64,000 nucleotides of DNA from Bradyrhizobium arachidis (GCF_024758505.1 NZ_CP077970.1:310001-374000); one strand, 5' to 3'; positions 50,230-58,930 are shown, counted from the stretch's first letter. Translations and numbers: made by a program. The notes: generated by a model not told the origin, from the sequence alone.

Positions 50230-50332
50230 CGTCATTCCGGGGCGGCTCGAAGAGCCGAACCCGGAATCTCGAGATTCTCAGGTGCGCAATTGCGCACCAT
50301 AGTTCGATGCTGCGCATCGCCCCGGAATGACG
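50230..50332. repeat. Palindromic repeat, family A
   Basis: gtcattccggggcggctcg ... gaacccggaatctcgag, then a gtgcgcaattgcgcac palindrome, then ccccggaatgacg. Directly downstream of leuB. Confidence 0.85.
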
Positions 50333-50341
50333 CAGCCAAGA

Positions 50342-50373
50342 AAAGCAAATGGCCGGGACGAGCCCGGCCATTT
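50342..50373 (-). terminator. Terminator of the small secreted protein gene
   Basis: 11-bp stem aaatggccggg/cccggccattt with a 5-base loop, followed on the minus strand by GCTTTTCTT, 22 bases past the stop of the gene at 50396. Confidence 0.6.
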
Positions 50374-50395
50374 CGATGCAGATGTCTCGTTCAGC

Positions 50396-50785
50396 TCAAT
50401 ACAACGGCAATGGGAAGGCGGTCGGATAGCCGCCGACATCAGCCGGCGTCGAGAGCGGCTGGCGATCGATCGGGCGGTTGTTGTTTTCGCGTGCGAACGT
50501 TGGGTATCCGATCGCAGGCGGATACGCGTAGTCCATGAACTTGCGGTCGCCCGGATTGACCTCGGTGCCGCCGTCGAGCCAGGAGCGCTTGGTCACGTAG
50601 ATGCGGGTGCGCGGGCCCTGCTGATAGACCACGTTGGGGCCGCCCGGACCGTAAAAGACGCGGCCGCGATCGTCGTAATAGCGCTTGGGCTTGGCCTCGG
50701 CCGAGGCGGCAAAACCGAGGACGGCAACGGCGCCCGCCGCAAGCCAGAGTGCCATTTTGTTCGCGGCGGTCAATTTCGAGCTCAT
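50396..50785 (-). CDS. Small secreted Tyr/Pro-rich protein
   Basis: 129 residues from the ATG at 50785; the longer frame adds 11 unlikely residues. A signal peptide ends in ASAEA near residue 31. The mature part is basic and rich in Tyr, Arg, Pro and Gly (RYYDDRGRVFYGPGGPNVVY, then VTKRSWLDGGTEV). No recognised domain. The YYDD and RVY/F pattern is faintly like the protein at 57508. Probably periplasmic or surface-exposed; function unknown. Confidence 0.8.
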   Translation of the reverse strand: MSSKLTAANKMALWLAAGAVAVLGFAASAEAKPKRYYDDRGRVFYGPGGPNVVYQQGPRTRIYVTKRSWLDGGTEVNPGDRKFMDYAYPPAIGYPTFARENNNRPIDRQPLSTPADVGGYPTAFPLPLY

Positions 50786-50957
50786 CAGGTCCCCTTCAGG
50801 CGGCACGCCGCCAAGCAATTTCGCCGCATACTAGCGCGGCAAAGGTGACCGCAACTAGGTCAATTGGGTCACACCAGGCCGGAATAATCGGACCCGCGGC
50901 CAAAAGTTGCATCAAATCCAGCCACTTGTAGTCCCGGCCATTTGGGCTCGATGCGTC

Positions 50958-51791
50958 TCAAAGCGATCCGCGCAATTGCGCGTTCGCGGCGCCGTTCACC
51001 CAGTCAGCCGGGCCGAGCGGCCCGCAGGTGCGCCGCTTGAGCTCGGCTTGGGCGAACAATCCCGCCAGCTTGGGCTCATTGCCCGAGGTCAGCAGGGTCA
51101 GCCGGTTCAGCGTGCAGGCGATCGCGGCGCGGCGGGCGGGCAGCGTGTCGCCCTGGCAGGACCAGCCTGAGATCAGCAGGGCGGGCTGCTCGACCCGCTT
51201 GAGGTAGCCGAGGCAGGACGATGCGGGCCTGGCCGTGCCGGTCGGGCGAAACAGCGTAATCGGTCCGAACTTGGTGTCGATGGTGCCGGCTTCCTCGAGC
51301 GAAACGAGCTGGCCGAGACCCATGCGGTCGGCCATGTCTGGGATGACCGACCGCGTGGGGTCGAATTCCCCGCCGGTGCGGTAGATGGCGAGCTCGGCCA
51401 TATCGCCGGCCCAGCGGATGACGTCCCTGCGGCCCCCTTCGGGGTGCCTTAGAATGGTGTAAGGCTCTGTTTTATCTGATGAATCGATCTGGCTGACGGC
51501 GAAGGCCGGATGCGAGCGGTCCGCCACGCTCCAGCCGAGCTTGGTCGGGGCCTCGTCGCCTCGCAAGGCCGGCAACTGACCGAGCGCGGCCAGGCCCAGG
51601 ATGGCAAACAGCGCCAGCGTGCCCACATAGGCGAGCAGGCGCGCGAGCGTGCCGACAATCTCGTCGGCGATATCAGCCAGCGCCAGATGGAGTCTGGTCG
51701 TAGCGGGAATTTCGGCCGAATCGGCCTCGAACGGCTGCATCGAATGCCCGGGGGACGCGGTCACACGTTGTCTTGCGGGCGGTTCTCGCAT
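50958..51791 (-). CDS. Membrane-anchored hypothetical protein
   Basis: 277 residues; a start at residue 18 (51740) is equally possible. A short polar N-terminus is followed by one strong membrane helix (about 50-72, LLAYVGTLALFAILGLAAL) and then a periplasmic domain with several Cys (SSCLGYLKR, SGWSCQGD, AIACTLNR, RRTCGPLG) that may form disulfides. I do not recognise the family. Stands alone, divergent from asd with 66 bases between the starts. Confidence 0.8.
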   Translation of the reverse strand: MREPPARQRVTASPGHSMQPFEADSAEIPATTRLHLALADIADEIVGTLARLLAYVGTLALFAILGLAALGQLPALRGDEAPTKLGWSVADRSHPAFAVSQIDSSDKTEPYTILRHPEGGRRDVIRWAGDMAELAIYRTGGEFDPTRSVIPDMADRMGLGQLVSLEEAGTIDTKFGPITLFRPTGTARPASSCLGYLKRVEQPALLISGWSCQGDTLPARRAAIACTLNRLTLLTSGNEPKLAGLFAQAELKRRTCGPLGPADWVNGAANAQLRGSL

Positions 51792-51857
51792 AGAAGCGCT
51801 GCTCTTCCTGTTTAAGCGTCAGCTTCAGGAACGGGCTTTTTCATCGGAGAGTGAACG

Positions 51858-52892
51858 ATGGGTTACAAAGTCGCAGTCGTCGGCGCGACCGGCAATGTCG
51901 GACGGGAAATGCTCAACATTTTGGATGAGCGCAAATTCCCCGCCGACGAGGTCGTGGCTCTGGCCTCGCGCCGCAGCGTCGGCGTCGAGGTCTCCTATGG
52001 CGACCGAACCCTCAAGGTCAAAGCGCTCGAGCACTACGACTTCTCCGACGTCGACATCTGCCTGATGTCGGCGGGCGGCTCGGTGTCGAAGGACTGGTCG
52101 CCGAAGATCGGCGCCGCCGGCGCGGTCGTGATCGACAATTCCTCGGCCTGGCGCATGGATCCGGACGTGCCGCTGATCGTGCCCGAGGTGAACGCGGATG
52201 CGACCAAGGGCTTTGCCAAGAAGAACATCATCGCCAACCCGAACTGCTCGACCGCGCAGCTCGTCGTCGCGCTGAAGCCGCTGCACGACAAGGCCACCAT
52301 CAAGCGCGTCGTGGTCTCGACCTATCAATCGGTCTCGGGCGCCGGCAAGGACGCGATGGACGAGTTGTTCTCGCAGACCAAGGCCGTCTATACCAATGAC
52401 GAGCTGGTCGCGAAGAAATTCCCCAAGCGCATCGCCTTCAACGTCATCCCCCACATCGACGTCTTCATGGAAGACGGCTTCACCAAGGAAGAGTGGAAGA
52501 TGATGGCGGAGACCAAGAAGATTCTCGATCCCAAGATCAAGCTTACCGCCACCTGCGTGCGCGTGCCTGTGTTCGTCGGCCACTCCGAAGCCGTCAACAT
52601 CGAGTTCGAGAATCCGATCACGGCGGACGAGGCGCGCGAGATCTTGCGCAAGGCGCCCGGCTGTCTCGTCATCGACAAGCAGGAGCCCGGCGGCTACGCC
52701 ACGCCCTATGAAGCGGCCGGCGAGGACGCCACCTACATCAGCCGCATCCGCGAAGACGCGACGGTGGAGAACGGTCTCGCGCTGTGGTGCGTGTCGGACA
52801 ATCTTCGCAAGGGTGCCGCGCTGAACGCGATCCAGATCGCGGAAGTGCTGATCAACCGCAAGCTGATCACCGCGAAGAAGAAGGCGGCGTAA
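51858..52892 (+). CDS. asd: Aspartate-semialdehyde dehydrogenase
   Basis: 344 residues. NADPH-dependent reduction of aspartyl phosphate, the entry to lysine, threonine, methionine and diaminopimelate. The Rossmann start is VAVVGATGNVGREML. Catalytic Cys130 is in IANPNCSTAQ. The substrate arginine and histidine follow in RVPVFVGHSEAVNIEF. Normal length. Palindromic repeat downstream. Confidence 0.97.
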   Translation: MGYKVAVVGATGNVGREMLNILDERKFPADEVVALASRRSVGVEVSYGDRTLKVKALEHYDFSDVDICLMSAGGSVSKDWSPKIGAAGAVVIDNSSAWRMDPDVPLIVPEVNADATKGFAKKNIIANPNCSTAQLVVALKPLHDKATIKRVVVSTYQSVSGAGKDAMDELFSQTKAVYTNDELVAKKFPKRIAFNVIPHIDVFMEDGFTKEEWKMMAETKKILDPKIKLTATCVRVPVFVGHSEAVNIEFENPITADEAREILRKAPGCLVIDKQEPGGYATPYEAAGEDATYISRIREDATVENGLALWCVSDNLRKGAALNAIQIAEVLINRKLITAKKKAA

Positions 52893-52910
52893 GAGCTGCT
52901 GAACCCCTCT

Positions 52911-53089
52911 CGTCGTCCCGGACAAGCGCGCTCTTGGCAACGCGTAGCGTTGTCCAATAGCGGCGCGCAGATCCGGGACCCATAACCACAGGAAGTGGTT
53001 TGGCGAAGACTCGTGGTTACCGGCTTGCGCGACAATGCGAGCCTGGGGTTATGGATCCCGGATCTGCGCTTGCGCTTGTCCGGGATGAC
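52911..53089. repeat. Palindromic repeat, family B
   Basis: cgtcgtcccggacaagcgcg ... gatccgggacccataacc, spacer with tttggcgaagactcg, then ggttatggatcccggatc ... cttgtccgggatgaca. It fills the gap between convergent asd and the carbonic anhydrase gene. Confidence 0.85.
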
Positions 53090-53122
53090 AATCTCGTTTG
53101 ATGCGGCAGGGTACGAAACCGC

Positions 53123-53767
53123 CTACGCCGCGGCTCTGATGCTGCGAAATTCCTTCGCCACCTGATCCAGCACGAACAGCGATCCCTCGGCGACGCCAAA
53201 GTAGGCGCCGTGCGTTTGCATCTGGCCGGCTTCGACTGATTTGCGCACGAACGGGAAGGTCAGCAGGTTTTCGAGGCTGCGGAACACGGCGGCCTTCTCG
53301 ATGCGCTCGACGAATTGCGCCATGGTCTCGCGCTCGCGCTGTTCGACCACCTCGCCGGGCTTGATGAACATCTGCATCCATTTGCCGATGAAATCGCCGG
53401 GGGTGAGCGGCTCGATCTTGTCGACGAAGGCGCGGATGCCGCCGCATTGCGCGTGGCCGAGCACCACGATGTGCTTCACCTTCAGCACCGTGACCGCATA
53501 TTCCAGCGCGGCCGAGACGCCATGCGCGTTGCCGTCGGGCTGATACACCGGCACCAGATTGGCGATGTTGCGGACGACGAACAGCTCACCGGGGCCGACG
53601 TCAAAAATCACCTCGGGCGAGACGCGGGAATCGCAGCAGCCGATCACCATCACCTCGGGCGACTGCCCCTTTACCGACAATTCGCGGTAGCGCGTCTGCT
53701 CGGTCGGCAGCCGCTGCGTCGAAAAGGCCTTGTAGCCGTCAAGCAAGTGCTGGGGGAACGTCATCAT
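53123..53767 (-). CDS. Beta-class carbonic anhydrase
   Basis: 214 residues from the ATG at 53767; the next codon and one six codons upstream are also ATG. Interconverts CO2 and bicarbonate. Zinc ligands: Cys44 in GCCDSRVSP with the Asp-Arg dyad, then His and Cys in LGHAQCGGIRAF. Type I beta enzyme. Diverges from the CoA-ester lyase gene, 129 bases between starts. Confidence 0.94.
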   Translation of the reverse strand: MMTFPQHLLDGYKAFSTQRLPTEQTRYRELSVKGQSPEVMVIGCCDSRVSPEVIFDVGPGELFVVRNIANLVPVYQPDGNAHGVSAALEYAVTVLKVKHIVVLGHAQCGGIRAFVDKIEPLTPGDFIGKWMQMFIKPGEVVEQRERETMAQFVERIEKAAVFRSLENLLTFPFVRKSVEAGQMQTHGAYFGVAEGSLFVLDQVAKEFRSIRAAA

Positions 53768-53896
53768 GGCCCCATGCCTAATCATATACCGCAGGGCCGA
53801 ACAAGCCTTTCGAATAGGCAGTCGAAGTGCTATCGCCTCGATCGAAGAACGGCCAAAAAGAGCCTTTCAGGGAACCCGTTCAGAGGAAATCATTTC

Positions 53897-54778
53897 ATGA
53901 CCCGCCCGCGCCGTAGTCATTTGTTCATGCCCGGCTCGAACCCGCGCGCGCTGGAAAAGGCGCGCAACCTGGCGGCCGACGGCCTGATCCTGGATCTGGA
54001 GGACTCCGTCGCCCCCGATGCCAAGGCGGTGGCGCGGGACCAGATCGCGGATGCGATCGCGGCGAAGAGTTTTGGCAAGCGCGAGATATTGATCCGGACC
54101 AACGGCCTCGACACGCCCTGGTGGGGCGACGACCTCGCGATGGCCGCCAAGGCCTCGCCCGACGGCATCCTCGTTCCAAAAGTCTCGAGCGCCGAGGATC
54201 TCGACACGATCGGCAGCCGGCTTGCCGAGCTTGGCGCTGCGCCTGATGTCAAGGTCTGGGCCATGATCGAAACCGCACGCGCCGTGCTGCATGCGGAAGA
54301 GCTCTCGGCGGCCTCGCGCGATCCCAAAACGCGGCTCGCAGGTTTCGTGTTCGGTCCGAACGACATCTCGCGCGAGACGCGGATCAAGATGCTGCCGGGA
54401 CGCGCGGCGATGATCCCGATGATCACGCATTGCATCCTGGCGACGCGCGCCCACGGCCTCGAAATCCTCGACGGGCCCTACAGCGACATCAACAACAGCG
54501 AAGGCTTTGCCACCGAATGCGCGCAGGGCCGCGATCTCGGCTTTGACGGCAAGACGCTGATCCATCCCTCCCAGATCGACGCCTGCAACGCGATCTTCAC
54601 GCCGCCCGAGGACGAAGTTGCGCGTGCGCGAAAAATCATCGCGGCGTTCGAATTGCCGGAGAATGCCTCGCGCGGTGCGATCAGGCTCGACGGGCAGATG
54701 GTGGAGCGCCTGCATGCCGAGATGGCGCGGCGCACGATCGCGATCGCCGATGCGATCGCAGCAATGGGCAAGTCGTAA
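53897..54778 (+). CDS. HpcH/HpaI-family CoA ester lyase (CitE-like)
   Basis: 293 residues from the ATG at 53897 (MTRPRRSHLFMPGS). A TIM-barrel lyase of the citrate lyase beta / malyl-CoA lyase group. The metal and substrate residues are seen in LILDLEDSVAPDAK, ILIRTNGLDTPWW, VWAMIETARAVL and the C-terminal GKTLIHPSQIDACN. The exact acyl-CoA (malyl, citramalyl or other) cannot be told. It lies beside the carbonic anhydrase gene but on the opposite strand. Confidence 0.92.
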   Translation: MTRPRRSHLFMPGSNPRALEKARNLAADGLILDLEDSVAPDAKAVARDQIADAIAAKSFGKREILIRTNGLDTPWWGDDLAMAAKASPDGILVPKVSSAEDLDTIGSRLAELGAAPDVKVWAMIETARAVLHAEELSAASRDPKTRLAGFVFGPNDISRETRIKMLPGRAAMIPMITHCILATRAHGLEILDGPYSDINNSEGFATECAQGRDLGFDGKTLIHPSQIDACNAIFTPPEDEVARARKIIAAFELPENASRGAIRLDGQMVERLHAEMARRTIAIADAIAAMGKS

Positions 54779-54794
54779 CAGCGCGGAGCGAAGA

Positions 54795-54890
54795 TCAGCC
54801 GATCCCGCCCGCGTTGTGCAGGCGGATGACGAGCAGCGCCGCGACGGCGAGGACAATCGCCAATCCAATATGAGCCAGTGAGACGCGCAT
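54795..54890 (-). CDS. 31-residue single-span membrane protein
   Basis: 31 residues starting MRVSLAHIGLAIVL. One hydrophobic helix (about 4-23) is followed by a short polar tail, RLHNAGGIG. The ATG has GAGGGG six bases upstream and comes eight bases after the stop of the DUF6455 gene, so it is probably translated from the same mRNA. Too short for similarity-based recognition; inferred from RBS, helix and spacing. Confidence 0.55.
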   Translation of the reverse strand: MRVSLAHIGLAIVLAVAALLVIRLHNAGGIG

Positions 54891-54898
54891 GGCGCCCC

Positions 54899-55318
54899 TC
54901 AATGGGTTGTCGCAGCCGTGTGATCCAGCGTCTCGAGCGTGGACGCGTTGAGGCAGAATTCCCGATAGTGCTCGGCGGCCGTGTGGTCAGCGAGATCGCG
55001 ATGACACCTTACCTTGTCGGGACAGTGCGCGCAGACACGCTCGAGGTCGCGCAGCAGTAGTGGCTGGGTGCGGCTCAGACGCTCCTCGTCGATGCCGAGC
55101 TGCTCGAGCATCTTTGGCAGTTCGTCGGCGGCATGCGGCCCATGGCGAACCAGTTGCTCCAGCTCGCTCGGTGAAACCCGCAAATCGCTCGCGATGCGGT
55201 CGAAGTTGAAGCGGTCCATCTCGCGCATTTCCCTCAGCTCGCGGCGATGCTTGAGCCAGCCGGCGAAGGCGTCGATCAGGTCCTGAACCACGGGATAAGG
55301 TCTGGTCTCGGTGCTCAT
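54899..55318 (-). CDS. DUF6455 family protein
   Basis: 139 residues from the ATG at 55318. Helical and charged N-terminal half (LKHRRELREMREMDRF), a helix-turn-helix-like block RIASDLRVSPSELEQLV, and a C-terminal cysteine cluster CAHCPDKVRCHRDL with a later FCLN, together able to bind a metal or an Fe-S cluster. Cytoplasmic by sequence. Family function unknown. A 31-residue membrane peptide gene follows immediately. Confidence 0.85.
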   Translation of the reverse strand: MSTETRPYPVVQDLIDAFAGWLKHRRELREMREMDRFNFDRIASDLRVSPSELEQLVRHGPHAADELPKMLEQLGIDEERLSRTQPLLLRDLERVCAHCPDKVRCHRDLADHTAAEHYREFCLNASTLETLDHTAATTH

Positions 55319-55417
55319 GGCGAAGCTCCATTCGGCTGCCAGGATTTGGTTCCGAATAGAGCACGTCGGCAAAATAGCGCGTTGCGCTGGATCAAACAGA
55401 AACTACACGAGAGCCGG

Positions 55418-56203
55418 CTAACGAAACCGCTCCGCCGCCCAGGCATAGAGGCTGCCCGGAATCGGCTTTTCGCCCCCGCGTCCCTTGGGTGAGATGTGCA
55501 GGCCGATGATCTCGGAGTCGCTGATCAAGCCGAGGTAACTCGACGGCTCGAAGAACAGTCTTGGTTCGGCGTGCACCGCATAGAACGACTGTTTTGGCAA
55601 CGCATTCTCGAGCTCACCGAAACGACGCGCGAGCGCGGTCAATGCGGCCGGTCCGAAAATCGCCACGCGGATGTCGGAGAGGCGGTTGGAGCCACCGCGC
55701 AGGCGGCGCATCGCAAAGGTGATGCGATGGCGCAGCGACAGCCAGTCCGGCGTCAACTCGTCCTGCTCCATCAGATTCTCGAAGGCGCGAACGATGCCGT
55801 GCTCGGGCGGCAGGTACAGTACGGAGTTGCCGAGCTGGCGCGGCCGCTCCCAGGCGAAATAGGGTTTTGCCGGATCGATCTCGACCGGCCTCAAGAGCAG
55901 CACATCGGCATCGAGCCAGAGGCCTGCGCGCTTCGCCATCAGCTTCATGCGGAAGAAATCGCTGAACTGCAGCGTGGTCCAGTCGCGCCAGCTTCCGTCC
56001 GGCTGCGGCGGCCGCAGTCTTTCGGAGAACGCATGCGGCAGGATCGCTTCGGCGTCGGCATTGTCGACGCCGGCGGGAAGGCCGGGGATGGTGTCAAAAC
56101 TGTAGACGGTCACCCTGTGGCCGGCCGCAATCTGCGAGCGCAGACAGGTCTGGCGCAGGGCGTCCATCGGGCCATGCCAGAAGGTGACGATTTCAGGCAA
56201 CAT
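55418..56203 (-). CDS. Glycosyltransferase with DXD motif (GT32-like)
   Basis: 261 residues. A GT-A-type fold of the glycosyltransferase sugar-binding DXD family: starts EIVTFWHGPMDALRQTCL, and the nucleotide-sugar/metal motif is in RAGLWLDADVLLL, preceded by FSDFFRMKLMAKRA. Likely adds a hexose to a surface polysaccharide or lipid; acceptor unknown. No transport or polymerase genes are adjacent. Confidence 0.85.
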   Translation of the reverse strand: MLPEIVTFWHGPMDALRQTCLRSQIAAGHRVTVYSFDTIPGLPAGVDNADAEAILPHAFSERLRPPQPDGSWRDWTTLQFSDFFRMKLMAKRAGLWLDADVLLLRPVEIDPAKPYFAWERPRQLGNSVLYLPPEHGIVRAFENLMEQDELTPDWLSLRHRITFAMRRLRGGSNRLSDIRVAIFGPAALTALARRFGELENALPKQSFYAVHAEPRLFFEPSSYLGLISDSEIIGLHISPKGRGGEKPIPGSLYAWAAERFR

Positions 56204-56240
56204 GGGCGCAAGCTATAAAGGACAATGCCGGCAAAGAAAA

Positions 56241-56267
56241 AGCCCCGGCGCCGTCAGCACCGGGGCT
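56241..56267 (-). terminator. leuD terminator
   Basis: Stem agccccgg/ccggggct with an 11-base loop, followed on the minus strand by TTTTTCTTT. It lies 18 bases after the leuD stop. Confidence 0.8.
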
Positions 56268-56284
56268 CGACCAAAACGCCAGCT

Positions 56285-56890
56285 TCAGGCCCAGGCGCGC
56301 TCGCGCTTGAGCTTCTCTTCATAGGTGTCGATCGAGGCCTTCTTCTCCATCGTGAGGCCGATGTCGTCGAGGCCGTTGATCAGGCAATGCTTGCGGAACG
56401 GATCGATCTCGAACTTGACCTTGCCGCCGTCGGGACCGCGGATCTCCTGGTTCGGCAGGTCGATCGTCAGCGTCGCATTGGCGCCGCGCTCGGCGTCGTC
56501 GAATAGCTTGTCGAGGTCTTCCTGGGAGACGCGGATCGGCAAAATGCCGTTCTTGAAGCAGTTGTTGTAGAAGATGTCGCCGAACGAGGTCGAGATCACG
56601 CAGCGGATGCCGAAGTCGAGCAGCGCCCAGGGCGCGTGCTCGCGGCTCGAGCCGCAGCCGAAATTGTCGCCGGCGACCAGCACCTTGGCGCTACGATAGG
56701 CCGGCTGGTTGAGCACGAAGTCCGGGTTCTCGCTGCCGTCGTCCTTGTAGCGTTGCTCGGAGAAAAGCCCCTTGCCAAGTCCGGTGCGCTTGATGGTCTT
56801 GAGGTACTGCTTCGGAATGATCATGTCGGTGTCGACATTGATGATCTTCAGCGGCGCCGCGACGCCTTCCAGCGTAGTGAACTTTTCCAT
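56285..56890 (-). CDS. leuD: 3-isopropylmalate dehydratase small subunit LeuD
   Basis: 201 residues. The swivelling domain that pairs with LeuC to isomerise 2- to 3-isopropylmalate. Signatures: [52 protein letters not shown]. Separated from leuC by about 3.5 kb of small genes, a split arrangement known in Bradyrhizobium. Confidence 0.96.
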   Translation of the reverse strand: MEKFTTLEGVAAPLKIINVDTDMIIPKQYLKTIKRTGLGKGLFSEQRYKDDGSENPDFVLNQPAYRSAKVLVAGDNFGCGSSREHAPWALLDFGIRCVISTSFGDIFYNNCFKNGILPIRVSQEDLDKLFDDAERGANATLTIDLPNQEIRGPDGGKVKFEIDPFRKHCLINGLDDIGLTMEKKASIDTYEEKLKRERAWA

Positions 56891-56982
56891 GGTTGGGCTT
56901 CCCGGTTAAAGTCAGGGGAGGGCTATTTATCCCGAAAGGGGCCCGAATCCTAGGCCGAATTCGGCAGGTCTCGTCTGCCTGC

Positions 56983-57381
56983 CTACTCTGCCTGGGCCTC
57001 GATCGCCTCCATATCGTCGTCCGACAGGCCGAAATGGTGGCCGATCTCGTGGATCAGGACGTGGCGGACGATATGGCCGATCGTTTCCTCATGCTCGGCC
57101 CAGTAGTCGAGGATCGGCCGGCGGTAGAGCCAAACCATGTTGGGCAGGCGGGGGATGTCGCCAGAGCTCTGGTGCGGCAGCCCGACCCCCTGGAACAGGC
57201 CAAGCAGATCGAACTCGCTCTCGCATTGCATCTCGTCGAGCACCTCCTCGGTCGGGAAGTCGTCGACCCGGATGATCACGCCTTCGCATAGCTTGCGAAA
57301 CCGCGCCGGCAGGCGCTCGAAAATCTCGTGCGCCATCACCTCCATCTCGGCCAGCGAGGGCGCTTTCAGGTCCGTCCACAT
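56983..57381 (-). CDS. Zincin-like metallopeptidase family protein
   Basis: 132 residues. The HEIGH zinc motif in LIHEIGHHFGLSDDDMEAIE gives two His ligands and the catalytic Glu. PTEEVLDEMQ and NMVWLYRRPIL are the other family blocks (DUF1025, possibly acting on metallopeptidase-like targets). No signal peptide, so cytoplasmic. Substrate unknown. 92 bases downstream is leuD on the same strand. Confidence 0.92.
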   Translation of the reverse strand: MWTDLKAPSLAEMEVMAHEIFERLPARFRKLCEGVIIRVDDFPTEEVLDEMQCESEFDLLGLFQGVGLPHQSSGDIPRLPNMVWLYRRPILDYWAEHEETIGHIVRHVLIHEIGHHFGLSDDDMEAIEAQAE

Positions 57382-57507
57382 GCTCCCTCCATAGCGCGGG
57401 TTCCAAGGCGATGCATCCGGCTTTATAACCGCTGATACGGTTGACGTGGCTCACGAAAACGGGGAGCGTACGCCGCGCTTTTGGGGAACGTTGCAGTGAG
57501 CGGGACG

Positions 57508-57816
57508 ATGCGGATAGCGGCAGTGGCGGTACTTTGCATGGGGTTGTTTTCGCCATTTTGCCCCGATGCCCACGCCCAGACGGCCGGCGGCCAGCTCGCA
57601 CAGGCCGTTCCGCCAGACGCGCCGCCGCCGCGCAAGCGGCCGCCGACCAGGCTGCGCGTGCAGCCCTATTACTATGACGACGAGAACCGGGTGTACCCGC
57701 GCTACAATCCCGGCCCCGACGCGGTGCGCGAGTGCAACGCCACCTATGTCCAGGAATATCGGCCGAGCGGCACGGTGATCGTGCCGCGCATGAGCTGCTA
57801 CTGGCGCCGCGGCTGA
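57508..57816 (+). CDS. Small secreted Tyr/Pro-rich protein
   Basis: 102 residues from the ATG at 57508 (GTG at 57496 and TTG at 57481 are in frame). A signal peptide ends in DAHAQ near residue 24. The mature part has a Pro/Arg-rich segment and then RVQPYYYDDENRVYPRYNPG and two Cys (ECNATYV, MSCYW) likely disulfide-bonded. Of a type common in Bradyrhizobium, function unknown. Family C repeat follows. Confidence 0.78.
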   Translation: MRIAAVAVLCMGLFSPFCPDAHAQTAGGQLAQAVPPDAPPPRKRPPTRLRVQPYYYDDENRVYPRYNPGPDAVRECNATYVQEYRPSGTVIVPRMSCYWRRG

Positions 57817-57821
57817 CGCAG

Positions 57822-57894
57822 AGCATGATCCGGAAAAGTGGAATCCGGTTTTCCCTCGCGACAAACGCGGAACGCGTTTGCGCGGAGATCATGC
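57822..57894. repeat. Intergenic repeat, family C
   Basis: gcatgatccggaaaagtgg, then ctcgcgacaaacgcg and gtttgcgcggagatcatgc. Nearly the same as 35274-35344 and, inverted, 7831-7900. Confidence 0.8.
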
Positions 57895-57937
57895 TCAGTC
57901 AAAATAAGCGATATCGATCGTCAGATCGTATCGCGCC

Positions 57938-58147
57938 CTATTGGTTTCGTAATGCGCCGATCAAGCCGGCGCCGACGATCAGCACTGAAGCGCCGTAAAC
58001 CAGGATTGCCATCACCGCCTGCGTGAAGGTGCTTGCCGTTCCCGCATCGACACCCGGTCCTTGCGCAGCAAGTGCCGCGCTCGCGCCAAGGAGCGCGCAA
58101 GCCGCAAGGGTGAAGCGGGAAATTCGCAGACCACGAGATCGGACCAT
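57938..58147 (-). CDS. Small secreted/membrane protein
   Basis: 69 residues from the ATG at 58147, which has AGGAG six bases upstream; the ATG two codons earlier overlaps that site. A signal-like helix ends in AALAAQ and a second hydrophobic helix (AVMAILVYGASVLIVGAGLIG) sits near the C-terminus. The layout resembles a mini pilin or TrbC-like peptide, but it is too short to assign and no secretion genes are near. Confidence 0.65.
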   Translation of the reverse strand: MVRSRGLRISRFTLAACALLGASAALAAQGPGVDAGTASTFTQAVMAILVYGASVLIVGAGLIGALRNQ

Positions 58148-58298
58148 GACCATCTCCTGCGTTCGTTCGATCAGGCTGGCTGTGGTGCGCAGGTGAAGCC
58201 TGCGCTGACGTCGTAGGCATGCCGCGGTTGGTCGGCATTCATCATTGCGGCAAGACCATTCATACACGATTCAGGCCGCACGCTCTAGCGTTCTCCTC

Positions 58299-58317
58299 AA
58301 CGTCGCCACACGACGTT
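58299..58317. promoter_or_regulatory. Inverted repeat upstream of the His-rich protein gene
   Basis: AACGTC-N7-GACGTT, 26 bases before the ATG at 58343. Symmetry suggests a repressor or activator site. No known consensus matched. Confidence 0.35.
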
Positions 58318-58342
58318 CGAACTAGATCGGAGGAGAAACGAG

Positions 58343-58570
58343 ATGTCGTCTACCCAGGTTCTCGGCAAGGTGTTTGGTGTCGCCGCCGTCGGCGCGTTGA
58401 TCGCTCTGGCTGCGCCGGCGGAGCGCGCACAGGCCGTATCGCTGATCAATCCCGGCGCCGCGCAATCGGTGCAGGATGCCGCGCAGCCCGCAACGGAAGT
58501 GCATTGGCGCGGGCATCGCTGGCATCATCACCACTGGCGTTGGCACCGCTGGCATCACCGCCACTGGTGA
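58343..58570 (+). CDS. Small secreted His/Trp-rich protein
   Basis: 75 residues. A signal peptide is cleaved near AERAQA (residue 30), followed by AVSLINPG and a tail of 22 residues made almost only of His, Trp and Arg (HWRGHRWHHHHWRW and on). The tail could bind Zn, Cu, Ni or heme. GGAGGAG lies upstream. The AVxLINP segment is shared with the protein at 59394. Confidence 0.75.
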   Translation: MSSTQVLGKVFGVAAVGALIALAAPAERAQAVSLINPGAAQSVQDAAQPATEVHWRGHRWHHHHWRWHRWHHRHW

Positions 58571-58659
58571 CGCGGTGCGAAACAGGTCCGGATGACGGAC
58601 CTGTTTTCGCTTGCGGATGACGTCATGAAGCCCGCATGCTGGCTGTTGCGGAGGGTGTC

Positions 58660-58926
58660 ATGACGAAATGGATCGGAATGGTCGTGGCTGTGGGCATTGT
58701 AGGCTTGGCGCTGACCGCGCCAACTCCGTCGATTGCCACGACGCAGTCTGCAACGAAGTTTCAGGCGACCGACGTCGGCGCACGGCGACATGAACGCAAG
58801 TCCGGCGCCTGGCGCGCCGCGCCGCCTTACGAGCCCCGCTACTACGCGCGGCCCGTCTACTATCGGCCCTATCCCTACGGCGTGCCGGCGCCCTTCGTGT
58901 TCGGCTTCGGACCGTTTTGGTGGTGA
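58660..58926 (+). CDS. Small secreted Pro/Tyr-rich protein
   Basis: 88 residues from the ATG at 58660, which has GGAGG upstream; an ATG eight codons earlier is in frame. An N-terminal signal helix ends near PSIATT. The mature part carries a basic segment and then PPYEPRYYARPVYYRPYPYG, ending in Phe/Gly residues and FWW. No known domain. Between two other small secreted-protein genes. Confidence 0.72.
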   Translation: MTKWIGMVVAVGIVGLALTAPTPSIATTQSATKFQATDVGARRHERKSGAWRAAPPYEPRYYARPVYYRPYPYGVPAPFVFGFGPFWW

Positions 58927-58930
58927 TGCG

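Noticed and set aside
57938..58147. VirB2/TrbC pilin assignment
   Set aside because: Only the two-helix layout matches; length and sequence do not, and no type IV genes are near.
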